This document shows positions 34,570 to 47,100 of a DNA stretch of 64,000 nucleotides, one piece after another. Position 1 is the first letter of the stretch. Each line of letters starts with the position of its first letter. The DNA is from Macquaria australasica. Its lineage: Eukaryota > Chordata > Actinopteri > Centrarchiformes > Percichthyidae. The notes under the pieces are model-generated. The model did not search any database. It saw nothing but the letters and a program-made list of their open reading frames with translations, and was not told the DNA's origin. The stretch covers positions 1 to 64,000 of the forward strand of contig SEMN01001357.1 of the NCBI GenBank assembly GCA_005408345.1, given 5' to 3'. Made by a program: the position numbers and the translations under genes.

Positions 34570-35291
34570 CTGGGCCTGGTTTCACAAAGATATTTTAGAC
34601 TGGCCAGTCTTAATTTAGACAGTCAATTTCAAAAATACAGACTCAAAATTTTAGCCATCCAACCCCCCGGCTAATATAAGAGCCATGTTTGCATGGTAAC
34701 AATCAGTGACACCTGCTGAACAGTGGCACCAAATGACAAAAAAAAGAGGAAAACACGGTTCATAATTTGTGGTTTGCTAATAATGTTGAGGAGCAAGCAA
34801 TGAGAAAGGAAAGAGTTATTAGAGAGCGCAGTAACCTGTTGGAAATATACAGCAGTGAGGACATCATCAGTCATTTTCTTTTGTCCAGTGAATCTATCCT
34901 GAGTCTGATTGAGGAGTTAGAGGAAGTACTGAGCCCTGCCGCATTAAGAAGCCACAGCAGCTCAGCTCTGCTGCAGGTCTGCACTGTGTTAACATTTTAT
35001 GCTATTCAGAGGTTTTTGTATTGTTACACTTCACTTGTACTTGAATTTTTCCAGGAGGCAAACATTTTCTGCTAGCAGTGAACAGAGCGGTGGTTTGACA
35101 CGATTGCTCAGTCTTTGCCTTGTTTTTTAGTTTGAAAAAGGTCCTTATTTCTTCCAGAATTCATAGCAAATTAGTCGTACTTAAGATAGACAAGATCTAG
35201 ACAGCTTTGCACAACAGATTTAGATGTGAATTTAGACTGGCTGTTAGCTCTAAGCCATAGTCAAAGTCTATCTTTGTGAAACCAGCCCCAG
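34570..35291 (+). mobile_element. PIF/Harbinger-type element, internally deleted
   Basis: Inverted ends CTGGGCCTGGTTTCACAAAG (34570) and CTTTGTGAAACCAGCCCCAG (35272-35291) bracket about 720 bp. Inside, at about 34767-35030, RVIRERSNLLEIYSSEDII, ...RSHSSSALLQV and LTFYA match the N-terminal region of HARBI1-like transposases (normally R.NPLE.Y.D..., RSH.LS...QVL.ALRFYA). The DDE catalytic part is absent, so it is non-autonomous. The 3-bp target duplication expected for this superfamily is not clear. Confidence 0.75.
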
Positions 35292-38168
35292 ATCTATGAG
35301 CCCCCTGATATTCATGTCAGTTGCACTCTGTTTAATGTCCAGTTGCTAGACTGGTAGACAACTTTGGTTTGTTTACGCAGGCTTTGAGATAATGAAATAC
35401 TACATTTGAAAAATTCAGCTGAAGCAACAGGCTTCAATGGAACGATGTTTCATAGGAACTATTTCTTCTGTGGAAATAGTTCCAGTTGCCAACAGCTGTT
35501 GGCACAGAACGTTACCCTTGCCACAGATATACTCATGCATTCATGGAAGGACTGGTTTTCACCTCTGCCAAATTTTCCACTTCAGTGAGCACAGATTTCA
35601 AATCTGTAAAAGCTAATACTCATTATCTCCACTACAATCTGATGTACAGATAATAAGAAAAAGCCCTTGGACTAAGACTGAAAACAACTATTCCATACAT
35701 CCAGAATAAACCGGTTTTACAGGTTTTTCTAATCACACAAAAGCATAATGACCTCCCTCAAAACAGAAGGTATTTGACAAAGTGAAATGCTCTCTCCTAC
35801 CAGTCTCTCCTACAACAGTGAAATACTTTGGCTTTGGTGAAATCCTCAGAAAATGTATTCAAATTCTACATCAAATTCTGCCTCAGTAATTATCAATACA
35901 TGTCTCAAACATTTCAGCTACATAAAGGAATTAAGTCAGAGATTCATTTCAGGTATTCTGGCAGGTAAATATTATTCCATAGCCTTATTCATTCTAACGC
36001 CTAAACCTCCATACCCTCCACCATAGTCAAGTCATCGACCACTTTAGGGCAGTTGATTGGTGCAGATGTGTTGCTCTGCCTCTGGGAGCCAGCCAGGGGA
36101 ATGCTGAAATGGCAAAAAGTTTAATGCTTGGCTGAGGTGGAAAAGCAAAATGTGACAAAGTGCAGTGGAGACAGACTTAGCAAATAAATGATGACGTATA
36201 TTAGAGCTGAAGAAAACAAATCTGTGTGGAGCGATGAGGAGGCTGTAACCTTCCTCACATTAATACATGAAAGAAAAATGAATGTCATATTTCCATCATG
36301 TTTTTCAGTGTTTGAGCTTTGACTAGAGCTCTTTTACCAGCGTTATCTCATTGTGTCCTCTTCTTCTTCTGCAATGGTTTATTGGCACCAATTGCAGAAT
36401 TAGCTCCACCAGCTGTTTATCTCCATGAACCAACTCCTCATATTCACAGAATGGTGATGGATGAAAACGTGCATTAATTCACATTTTCTTGTTTACCGGT
36501 TTTCTGGAAATTCTGTTAAAATTGGCGTTACATTTGCATGGAGACCTGAATGTAATTAATATCACCAAAAGCAGGACAATGACAAATCTTTGTTTAAGCC
36601 AATGATCAGATAATGAATGCATACTCTCTCTGTTGTAACCTTTTTTCTCAATTGCCCTCCACAATCGGGAACTTGAACAACCCCAATGCCTGTGAAGCAG
36701 AGGTAATTAACATTGCACTGAAATGCAAAGTCTCGTCTCTATCAAGCATAAGTTTGATTAGGAATTTTGCTCCTAACCCTCTAGACACTGGGTTTTCATT
36801 TCAACAAATAAGGGTTGAATTTGGTCTACCAAAATCAGAATTTTTCAGATTTCTACAGCTGAGAGGTTAACCAAACATAACGATTTGGATGGAGTAACAA
36901 ATCTTATTGAAATGGATCAATTCTGGATAAATATACAGCCAGAGTAAAGTTGGGTAAAGTCATCTCCAGAATGTATCAGGTGTTTCTACGTATGTACCAA
37001 AATAACTCAATATGTATAAAAGAGGGAATGAATTGGAGCAGGAAATACCAATAGACACAAGGAAGCATGAGGAAGTCTCTAAAGAAGCATCTGAGTCACA
37101 TTTACGTCTGTGTCATGAAAACTAAAGTAGACTTTTCTTCAAAGGAGGATGATCTGTCAAAATGTAAAAAGGTGTTCTGGTCAGTCTCCTTCTTAAACAC
37201 TTATTTTTAAAACCTGTACATCTGGAAAAGTGATGCTCTCTGGATTATAATTTACTACAAACTTTATTTAATCTAATTTGAATTGAAATAAAAATGAAAT
37301 CTTTCGAGAGTGTCCGCATGACCACCCCAAATTAAAAATAAATTATCTATGTGCTGCCAATAATATTTAACGTGCTTAGAATATTGATTATTATTATCAA
37401 TGGACTCAAACTAAAATTTACCCATACAAAGGTTTGCATATTTTTGCATTTTTTTTTTTTATCTAAATCAAAATATAGATAATCACAATGACAATCTCAT
37501 TGTCTGTTATAATTTGCATTTGATGTTATTGTTTCCCTGTAAAGCAATGTGTAACTTTGTTGTGCTACAGAAATAAAGTTTATTAAAGTACAAGTGCCAA
37601 ATTATTCATTTCATATTTCATTCAAGACCAGCAGTAGTTCAGTGAAACTTGCCAAATGGTATTATATATATATTTTATTATAGAATTTAGAAAGAATAGT
37701 CACAATATAAATATCAGAAAACCTCACCCTTGGTAGTTGTTTAGTATAGTTTAGTTTAGTATAGTACTTTTTTATGTTTGTATGAACTATTTCGTGTAAT
37801 GCTTGTTGGTACACTTGAGGGTTCTTTGTAGCCTATTCTTGGCTGTAATGATGAACTAAAAGGGTTGTAATGTGTTCTACGAGTTAGCAAACCAACATGG
37901 CCTAACCACGCACTACCAGAAGAAACAAATATGAGCAAGATGCTCCATTACAAACAAAAACAACAAATAAAAGCCGGGTTCTTTACATTTTATATTTTAA
38001 TACTTTTATTACAATACATGGCCTATTACCAAACACATCCAAATATAGTGTGAATATGATCAAAATTAACAATAAATTAAGCGAAATCCTTCAGTTTCAT
38101 CATAAACAATACACAGTACACAGTGCTTAAAAGCTGTAGGTAATTAGTCCTGTGTTCCAGTCCAGATA
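35292..38168. repeat. Spacer B-C, old duplicate of spacer C-D
   Basis: From about 35,400 this parallels 54,400-57,441 at clearly reduced identity. Landmarks are GGAACTATTTCTTCTGTGGAAATAG, CACTTCAGTGAGCACAGAT, GGTGAAATCCTCAGAAAAT, GAAATAAAGTTTATT.AAGT, and the last 100 bp before the stop codon (AATTCCAAAGAACTGCTGTAACC). It includes gene C's 3' UTR. A candidate AATAAA (plus TTTATT, 38005-38010) lies about 160 nt past the stop. No separate gene recognised. Confidence 0.7.
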
Positions 38169-41100
38169 TTAATTCCAAAGAACTGCTGTAACCACTACTA
38201 TGACTAAAAGAAAACTTGTTTTGTTGATGACAGAAGAAGAGGCAGTTGTTGCTCCAGAGGCAGCTGTGGTTGTTGCTGGGGCAAATGTGGCTGCTCCTGG
38301 GGCAGCTGTGATTGCTCCTGGGACAGCTGTGGTTGCTCCTGGGACAGCTGTGGTTACTCCCGGGGCCAGTGTTGCTCCAGCAGCAGCTGTGGTTGCTGCC
38401 GGGGCAGCTATGGTTGCTCCCGGGGCAGCTGTGGTTGCTGCTGCAGCCACTGTAGTTGCTCCTGGGGCAGCTATAGTTGCTTCCGGGGCAGCTGTGGTTG
38501 CTCCCGGGGCAGCTGTTGTTGCTACTGGGGAAGCTGTGGTTGCTCCCAGGGCCACTATTGCTCCATCTGCAGCTGTGGTTGTTCCTGGAACACCTGTGAT
38601 TGCTCCTGGGGAAACTGTGGTTACTGTTGGAGCAGCTGTGGTTACTGCAGTGGAAGCTGTGGTTGCTCCCAGGGCAGCTGTGGTTGCTCCTGGGACAGCT
38701 GTGGTTGCTCCCGGGGCAGCTGTTGTTGCTACTGGGGAAGCTGTGGTTGCTCCCAGGGCAACTGTGGTTGCTGCTGCAGCCGATGTAGTTGCTCCTGGGG
38801 CAGCAGTGGTTGCTCCCGGAGCAGCTGTGGTTGCTACTGGGGAAGCTGTGGTTGCTCCAAGGGCAGCTGTCGTTGCTACTGGGGAAGCTGTAGTTGCTCG
38901 TGGGGCAGCTGTAGTTGCTCCCTGAGCAGCTGTGGTTGCTCCAGCAGCAGCTGTGGTTGTTCCTGGGTGAGATGTGGTTGCTCCAGCGACGGCTGTGGTT
39001 GGGCCAGCGGCAGCTGTAGTTGCTCCCAGGGCCACTGTTGATCCAGCTGCAGCTGTGGTTGTTCCTGGGGCAACTGTGGTTGCTCCTGGGGAAACTGTGG
39101 TTCCTAAGGGGGCAGTTGTGTTTGTTCCCAGAGCAGCTGTGGTTACTGCGGGGGCAGCTGTGGTTGCTCCAATGACAGCTGTGGTTGCTCCAGTGGCAGC
39201 TGTGGGTGCTACTGGGGAAGCTGTGGTTGCTCCCAGGGCAGCTGTGGTTGCTCCAGGGACCACTGTTGCTCCAGTGGCAGCTGTAATTGTTGCTGGGGCA
39301 GCTGTGGTTGCTCCTGGGACAGCTGTGGCTACTCCCGGGGCCAGTTTTGCTCCAGCACCAGCTGTGGTTGATGCTGGGGCAGCTATGGTTGCTCCCGGGG
39401 CAGCAGTGGTTGCTCCCAGGGCAGCTGTGGTTGCTGCCGGCGCAGCTGTGGTTGCTCCCGGCGCAGCTGTAGTTGCTCCAGCAGCAGCTGCGGTTGTTCC
39501 AGCAGCAGCTGTGGTTGTTCCTGGTGCAGCTGTGGTTGCTCCAGCAGCAGCTGTGGTTCCTGCTGGGGCAGCTATGGTTGCTCCTGGGGCCACTGTAGTT
39601 GCTCCCGGGCCAGCTGTTGTTGCTCCTGGGGCAGCTGTAGTTGCTCCTGGGGCAGCTGTGGCTGCTCCAGCGGCAGCTGTGGTTCTTCCTGGGGCTGTTG
39701 TTGTTGTTGCAGTAGTAGTTGTTCGATTAGTTGTTGTTGGAGCAGCTGTGGTTGTTGTTGGGGTCACTGTGGTCATTGTTGGGGCAGATGTGGTTGTTGT
39801 TTCGCCAGCTGACGTCATTGGAGAAGCTGTGGTTGTAGTTTGGGCTGCTGTGGTTGGTGTTGGACCACCCATAGTAGTTGTTGGAGCAGTTGTGGACATT
39901 GTTGCAGCAGCTGTGGTCGTTGTTGCTGCAGCCGTGGTCATTGCTGCCACTGCAGTGGCTGTTGTTGAGGTCACTGTGGTTGTCTTTGTTGCAGCTGTCA
40001 TTGTTGGTGGGGCAGCAGTGGTTGTAGTTGGTGCAGTTGTGGGTGTTGTTGCTGCAGCTGTGGTTATTGTTGCTGGAGCCGTTGTCATTGTTGCCACTGT
40101 AGTGGTTGTTGTTGGGGTCAGTATGGTTGTTGTTGCTGCAGTGGTTGTTGTCGGGGCAGCAGTGGTTGTAGTTGCTGCAGCTGTGGTTGTCGTTGGGGCA
40201 GCTGTGGTTACTCCCAGGGCCACTGTTGCTCTAGCAGCAGCTGTGGTTGCTCCTGGGGCTGCTGTGGTTGTTTCTGAGGCAGCTGTGGTTGTTCCTGGGG
40301 CAGCTGTGGTTGCTCCCGGGGCAGCTATGGTTGCTTCTGGGGCCACTGTGGTTGCTCCAGTGTCAGCTGTCGTTCTTCCTGGGGCAGTAGTTGTTGCTGC
40401 AGCCATGGTCGTTGTTGCTGCTGCAGAAGTAGTTGTTGGATTAGTTGTCATTGGAGCAGCTGTGGTTGTTGTTGGGGTCACTGTGGTCATTTTTGGGACA
40501 GTTGTGGTTGTTGTTGGGGTCACTGTGGTCATTGCTGGGACAGTTGTGGTTGTTGTTTCTGTAGCTGTCATTGTTGGAGCAGCTGCAGTTGTTGTTTGGG
40601 CAACTGCGGCTGTTGTTGCTGCAGCTGTGGTTATTGTTGGGGCTGCAGTGGTTGTAGTTCCTGCAGATGTGGCTGTTGTTTCTGCAGCATTCGTCATTTG
40701 AGCAGTTGTGGTTGTTGTTGGGGTCACTGTGGTCATTGTTGGGGCAGTTGTGATTGTTGTCAGGGCAGCAGTGGTTGTAGTTGCTGCAGTTGTGGTTGTT
40801 GTTGGGGCAGCTGTGGTTACTCCCGGGGCTGCAGTGGTTGGTGTTGAACCACCCATAGTAGTTGTTGGAGCAGCTGTGATCGTTGCCGCTGCAGTGGTTG
40901 TGGTTGGGGTCACTATGGTTGTTGTTGTTGTTGCTGCTGCAGCTGTTGTTGTTATTGTCGGGGAAGCAGTGGTTGTAGTTGCTGCAGCTATGGTTGTTGG
41001 GGCAGTTGTGGTTGTTATTTCTGCAGCTATCATTGTTGGAGCAGTTGTGGTTGTTGGTGGGACAACTGGGGTTGTTGTTGCTGCAGCTGTGGTCATTATT

Positions 41101-44100
41101 GGGGCTGTGATTGTTGGTGTTGGACCAACCATACTAGTTGTTGGACCAGCTGTGGTCATTGTTGCTGCAGCTGTGGTTGTTCTTTCTGTATCTGTCATTG
41201 TTGTTGCCACTGCAGTGGTTGTTATTGGGGTCAATGTGGTTGTCCTTGTTGTAGCTGTCATTGTTGTTGTCAGGGCAGCAGTGGTTGTTGATGCTGTAGT
41301 TGTTCTTGTGGCAACAGTTGTAGTTGTTGGATTAGTTGTTGTTGGAGCCGCTGTGGTGGTTTTTGGGGTCACTGTTGTCATTTTTGGGGCAGTTGTGGTT
41401 GTTGTTTCTGCAGCTGTCGTCGTTGGAGCAGCTGTGGTTGTTGTTGGGGTCACTGTTGTCGTTGTTGGGGCAGTTGTGGTTGTTGTTTCTGCAGCTGTGG
41501 TCGTTGGAGCAGCTGTGGTTGTTGTTCGGGTCACTGTTGTCGTTGTTGGAGCAGTTATGGTTGTTGTTGCAGCAGCTGTGGTCATTGTTGGGGCTGCGGT
41601 GATTGGTGTGGGACCGACCATAGTAGTTGTTGTAGCAGCTGTGGTTGTTGTTGGGGTCAATGTGGTTGTTGTTGGGGCAGTGGTAGTTGTTATTGATGCA
41701 GCTGTCGTCATTGGAGCAGTTATGGTTGTTGTTATTAGGGTAGTTGTGGTTGTTGTTGCTGCAGGTGTGGTCAATGTTGGGGCTGGGGTGGATATTGTTG
41801 GACCAATCGTAGTAGTTGTAGCAGCTGTGGTTGCTGTTGGGGCAACTGTGGTTGTTGATACTGCTGCAGCTGTAGTTGTTGTGGCAACAGTAGTAGCTGT
41901 TGGATTAGTTGTCGTTGGAGCAGCTGTGGTTGTTGTTGGGGCAGTTGTGGTTGTTGTTTCTGCAGGTGTTGTCATTGGAGCAGTTATGGTTGTTATTGGG
42001 GCAGTTGTGGTTGTTGTTGCTGCAGCTGTGGTCGTTGTAGCAGTTATGGTTGTTGCTGCTGCAGCTGTGGTCGTTGTTGGGGCTGCGGTGGTTGGTGTTG
42101 GACCGACCGTAGTAGTTGTTGGTCCAGCTGTGGTTGTTGTTGGGGTCAATGTGGTTGTTGTTGGGGCAGTTGTGGTTGTTGTTTCTGCAGCTGTCGTCAT
42201 TGGAGCAGTTATGGTTGTTGTTGCTGCAGCTGTGGTCATTGTTGGGGCTGGGGTGGTTGATATTGGACCAATCGTAGTAGTTGCAGCAGCTGTGGTTGCT
42301 GTTGGGGCAACTGTGGTTGTTGATGTTGCGGCTGTAGTAGTTGTGGCAACAGTGGTAGCTGTTGGATTAGTTGTCATTGGAGCAACTGTGGTTGTTGTTG
42401 GGGTCACTGTTGTCATTGTTGGGGTAGTTGTGGTTGTTGTTTCTGCAGCTGTGGTCATTGGAGCAGTTATGGTTGTTGTTGCTGCAGCTGTGGTCGTTGT
42501 TGGGGCTGGGGTGGTTGGTGTTGGACCGACCGTAGTAGTTGTTGGGGTCAATGTGGTCGTTGTTGGGGCAGTTGTAGTTGTTATTGATGCAACTGTCGTC
42601 ATTGGAGCAGTTATGGTTGTTGTTTTTGGGGCAGTTGTAGTTGTTGTTGCTGCAGGTGTGGTCATTGTTTGGGCTGGGGTGGTTGTTGTTGGACCAATCG
42701 TAGTAGTTGTAGCAGCTGTGGTTGCTGTTGGGGCAACTGTGGTTGTTGATGCTGCTGCAGCTGTAGTTGTGGCAACAGTAGTAGCTGTTGGATTAGTTCT
42801 CATTGGAGCAGCTGTGTTTGTTGTTGGGGCAGCTGTGGTTGTTGTTTCTGCAGCTGTGGTTGTTGTTGGGCCTGGGGTGGTTGTTGTTGGACCAATCGTA
42901 GTAGTTGTAGCAGCTGTGGTTGCTGTTGGGGCAACTGTGGTTGTTGATGCTGCTGCAGCTGTAGTTGTTGTGGCAACAGTAGTAGCTGTTGGATTAGTTG
43001 TCGTTGCAGCAGCTGTGTTTGTTGTTGGGGCAGTTGTGGTTGTTGTTTCTGCAGGTGTCGTCATTGGAGCAGTTATGGTTGTTATTGGGGCAGTTGTGGT
43101 TGTTGTTGCTGCAGCTGTGGTTGTTGCTGGGGCTGGGGTGGTTGATATTGGACCAATCGTAGTAGTTGTAGCAGCTGTGGTTGCTGTTGGGGCAACTGTG
43201 GTTGTTGATGTTGCAGTTGTAGTTGTTGTTGTGGCAACAGTGGTAGCTGTTGGATTAGTTGTCCCTGGAGCAGCTGTGGTTGTTGTTGGGGTCACTGTTG
43301 TCGTTGTTGGGGCAGTTGTTGTTGCTGTTTCTGCAGCTGTTGTCATTGGAGCAGTTATGGTTGTTGTTGGGGCAGTTGTGGTTGTTGTTGCTGCAACTGT
43401 GGTCATTGTTGGAGCTGGGGTGGTTGATATTGGACCATTTGTAGTAGTTGTAGCAGCTGTGGTTGCTGTTGGGGCAACTGTGGTTGTTGATGCTGCTGCA
43501 GCTGTAGTTGTTGTGGCAACAGTGGTAGCTGTTGGATTAGTTGTCACTGGAGCAACTGTGGTTGTTGTTGGGGTCAATGTGGTTGTTGTTGCTGCAGCTG
43601 TGGTCGTTGTTGGGGCTGCGGTGGTTGGTGTTAGACCGACCGTAGTAGTTGTTGGGGTCAATGTGGTTGTTGTTGGGGCAGTGGTAGTTGTTATTGATGC
43701 AGCTGTCGTCATTGGAGCAGTTATGGTTGTTGTTATTAGGGTAGTTGTGGTTGTTGTTGCTGCAGGTGTGGTCAATGTTGGGGCTGGGGTGGATGTTGTT
43801 GGACCAATCGTAGTAGTTGTAGCAGCTGTGGTTGCTGTTGGGGCAACTGTGGTTGTTGATGCTGCTGCAGCTGTAGTTGTGGCAACAGTAGTAGCTGTTG
43901 GATTAGTTCTCATTGGAGCAGCTGTGTTTGTTGTTGGGGCAGCTGTGGTTGTTGTTTCTGCAGCTGTGGTTGTTGTTGGGCCTGGGGTGGTTGTTGTTGG
44001 ACCAATCGTAGTAGTTGTAGCAGCTGTGGTTGCTGTTGGGGCAACTGTGGTTGTTGATGCTGCTGCAGCTGTAGTTGTTGTGGCAACAGTAGTAGCTGTT

Positions 44101-47100
44101 GGATTAGTTGTCGTTGGAGCAGCTGTGGTTGTTGTTGGGGCAGTTGTGGTTGTTGTTTCTGCAGGTGTAGTCATTGGAGCAGTTATGGTTGTTATTGGGG
44201 CAGTTGTGGTTGTTGTTGCTGCAGCTGTGGTCATTGTAGCAGTTATGGTTGTTGCTGCTGCAGTTGTGGTCGTTGTTGGGGCTGCGGTGGTTGGTGTTGG
44301 ACCGACCGTAGTAGTTGTTGGTCCAGCTGTGGTTGTTGTTGGGGCAGTTGTGGTTGTTGTTTCTGCAGCTGTCGTCATTGGAGCAGTTATGGTTGTTGTT
44401 GGGGCAGTTGTGGTTGTTGTTGCTGCAGCTGTGTTCATTGTTGGGGCTGGGATGGTTGTTGTTGGACCAATCGTAGTAGTTGTAGCAGCTTTGGTTGCTG
44501 TTGGGGCAACTGTGGTTGTTGATGCTGCTGCAGCTGTAGTTGTTGTGGCAACAGTAGTAGCTGTTGGATTAGTTGTCGTTGGAGCAGCTGTGGTTGTTGT
44601 TGGGGCAGTTGTGGTTGTTGTTTCTGCATCTGTCGTCATTGGAGCAGTTATGGTTGTTGTTGGGGCAGTTGTGGTTGTTGTTGCTGCAGCTGTGGTCATT
44701 GTTGGGGCTGGGGTGGTTGTTGTTGGACAAATCATAGTAGTTGCAGCAGCTGTGGTTGCTGTTGGGGCAACTGTGGTTGTTGACGTTGCGGCTGTAGTTG
44801 TTGTGGCAACAGTGGTAGCTGTTGGATTAGTTGTCACTGGAGCAACTGTGGTTGTTGTTGGGGTAGTTGTGGTTGTTGTTTCTGAAGCTGTGGTCATTGG
44901 AGCAGTTATGGTTGTTGTTGCTGCAGCTGTGGTCGTTGTTGGGGCTGCAGTGGTTGGTGTTGGACCGACCGTAGTAGTTGTTTGACCAGCTGTGGTTGTT
45001 GTTGGGGTCAATGTGGTTGTGTGGTTGTTGTTGGGGTCAATGTGGTTGTTGTTGGGGTAGTTGTGGTTGTTGTTTCTGCAGCTGTCGTCATTGGAGCAGT
45101 TATGGTTGTTGTTGGGACAGTTGTGGTTGTTGTTGCTGCAGCTGTGGTCATTGTTGGGGCTGGGGTGGTTGATATTGGACCAATCGTAGTAGTTGCAGCA
45201 GCTGTGGTTGCTGTTGGGGCAACTGTGGTTGTTGATGTTGCAGTTGTAGTAGTTGTGGCAACAGTGGTAGCTGTTGGATTAGTTGTCATTGGAGCAACTG
45301 TGGTTGTTGTTGGGGTCACTGTTGTCGTTGTTGGGGTAGTTGTGGTTGTTGTTTCTGCAGCTGTGGTCAATGGAGCAGTTATGGTTGTTGTTGCTGCAGC
45401 TGTGGTTGTTGTTGGGGCTGGGGTGGTTGGTGTTGGACCGACCGTAGTAGTTGTTGGGGTCAATGTGGTCGTTGTTGAGGCAGTTGTAGTTGTTATTGAT
45501 GCAGCTGTCGTCATTGGAGCAGTTATGGTTGTTGTTTTTGGGGCAGTTGTAGTTGTTGTTGCTGCAGGTGTGGTCATTGTTTGGGCTGGGGTGGTTGTTG
45601 TTGGACCAATCGTAGTAGTTGTAGCAGCTGTGGTTGCTGTTGGGGCAACTGTGGTTGTTGATGCTGCTGCAGCTGTAGTTGTGGCAACAGTAGTAGCTGT
45701 GGGATTAGTTCTCATTGGAGCAACTGTGTTTGTTGTTGGGGCAGTTGTGGTTGTTGTTTCTGCAGCTGTGGTTGTTGTTGGGGCTGGGGTGGTTGTTGTT
45801 GGACCAATCGTAGTAGTTGTAGCAGCTGTGGTTGCTGTTGGGGCAACTGTGGTTGTTGATGCTGCTGCAGCTGTAGTTGTTGTGGCAACAGTAGTAGCTG
45901 TTGGATTAGTTGTCGTTGCAGCAGCTGTGTTTGTTGTTGGGGCAGTTGTGGTTGTTGTTTCTGCAGGTGTCGTCATTGGAGCAGTTATGTTTGTTATTGG
46001 GGCAGTTGTGGTTGTTGTTGCTGCAGCTGTGGTTGTTGTTGGGGCTGGGGTGGTTGATATTGGACCAATCGTAGTAGTTGTAGCAGCTGTGGTTGCTGTT
46101 GGGGCAACTGTGGTTGTTGATGTTGCAGTTGTAGTTGTTGTTGTGGCAACAGTGGTAGCTGTTGGATTAGTTGTCACTGGAGCAGCTGTGGTTGTTGTTG
46201 GGGTCACTGTTGTCGTTGTTGGGGCAGTTGTTGTTGCTGTTTCTGCAGCTGTTGTCATTGGAGCAGTTATGGTTGTTGTTGGGGCAGTTGTGGTTGTTGT
46301 TGCTGCAACTGTGGTCATTGTTGGAGCTGGGGTGGTTGATATTGGACCATTTGTAGTAGTTGTAGCAGCTGTGGTTGCTGTTGGGGCAACTGTGGTTGTT
46401 GATGCTGCTGCAGCTGTAGTTGTTGTGGCAACAGTGGTAGCTGTTGGATTAGTTGTCACTGGAGCAACTGTGGTTGTTGTTGGGGTCAATGTGGTTGTTG
46501 TTGCTGCAGCTGTGGTCGTTGTTGGGGCTGCGGTGGTTGGTGTTAGACCGACCGTAGTAGTTGTTGGGGTCAATGTGGTTGTTGTTGGGGCAGTGGTAGT
46601 TGTTATTGATGCAGCTGTCGTCATTGGAGCAGTTATGGTTGTTGTTATTAGGGTAGTTGTGGTTGTTGTTGCTGCAGGTGTGGTCAATGTTGGGGCTGGG
46701 GTGGATGTTGTTGGACCAATCGTAGTAGTTGTAGCAGCTGTGGTTGCTGTTGGGGCAACTGTGGTTGTTGATGCTGCTGCAGCTGTAGTTGTGGCAACAG
46801 TAGTAGCTGTTGGATTAGTTCTCATTGGAGCAGCTGTGTTTGTTGTTGGGGCAGCTGTGGTTGTTGTTTCTGCAGCTGTGGTTGTTGTTGGGCCTGGGGT
46901 GGTTGTTGTTGGACCAATCGTAGTAGTTGTAGCAGCTGTGGTTGCTGTTGGGGCAACTGTGGTTGTTGATGCTGCTGCAGCTGTAGTTGTTGTGGCAACA
47001 GTAGTAGCTGTTGGATTAGTTGTCGTTGGAGCAGCTGTGGTTGTTGTTGGGGCAGTTGTGGTTGTTGTTTCTGCAGGTGTAGTCATTGGAGCAGTTATGG

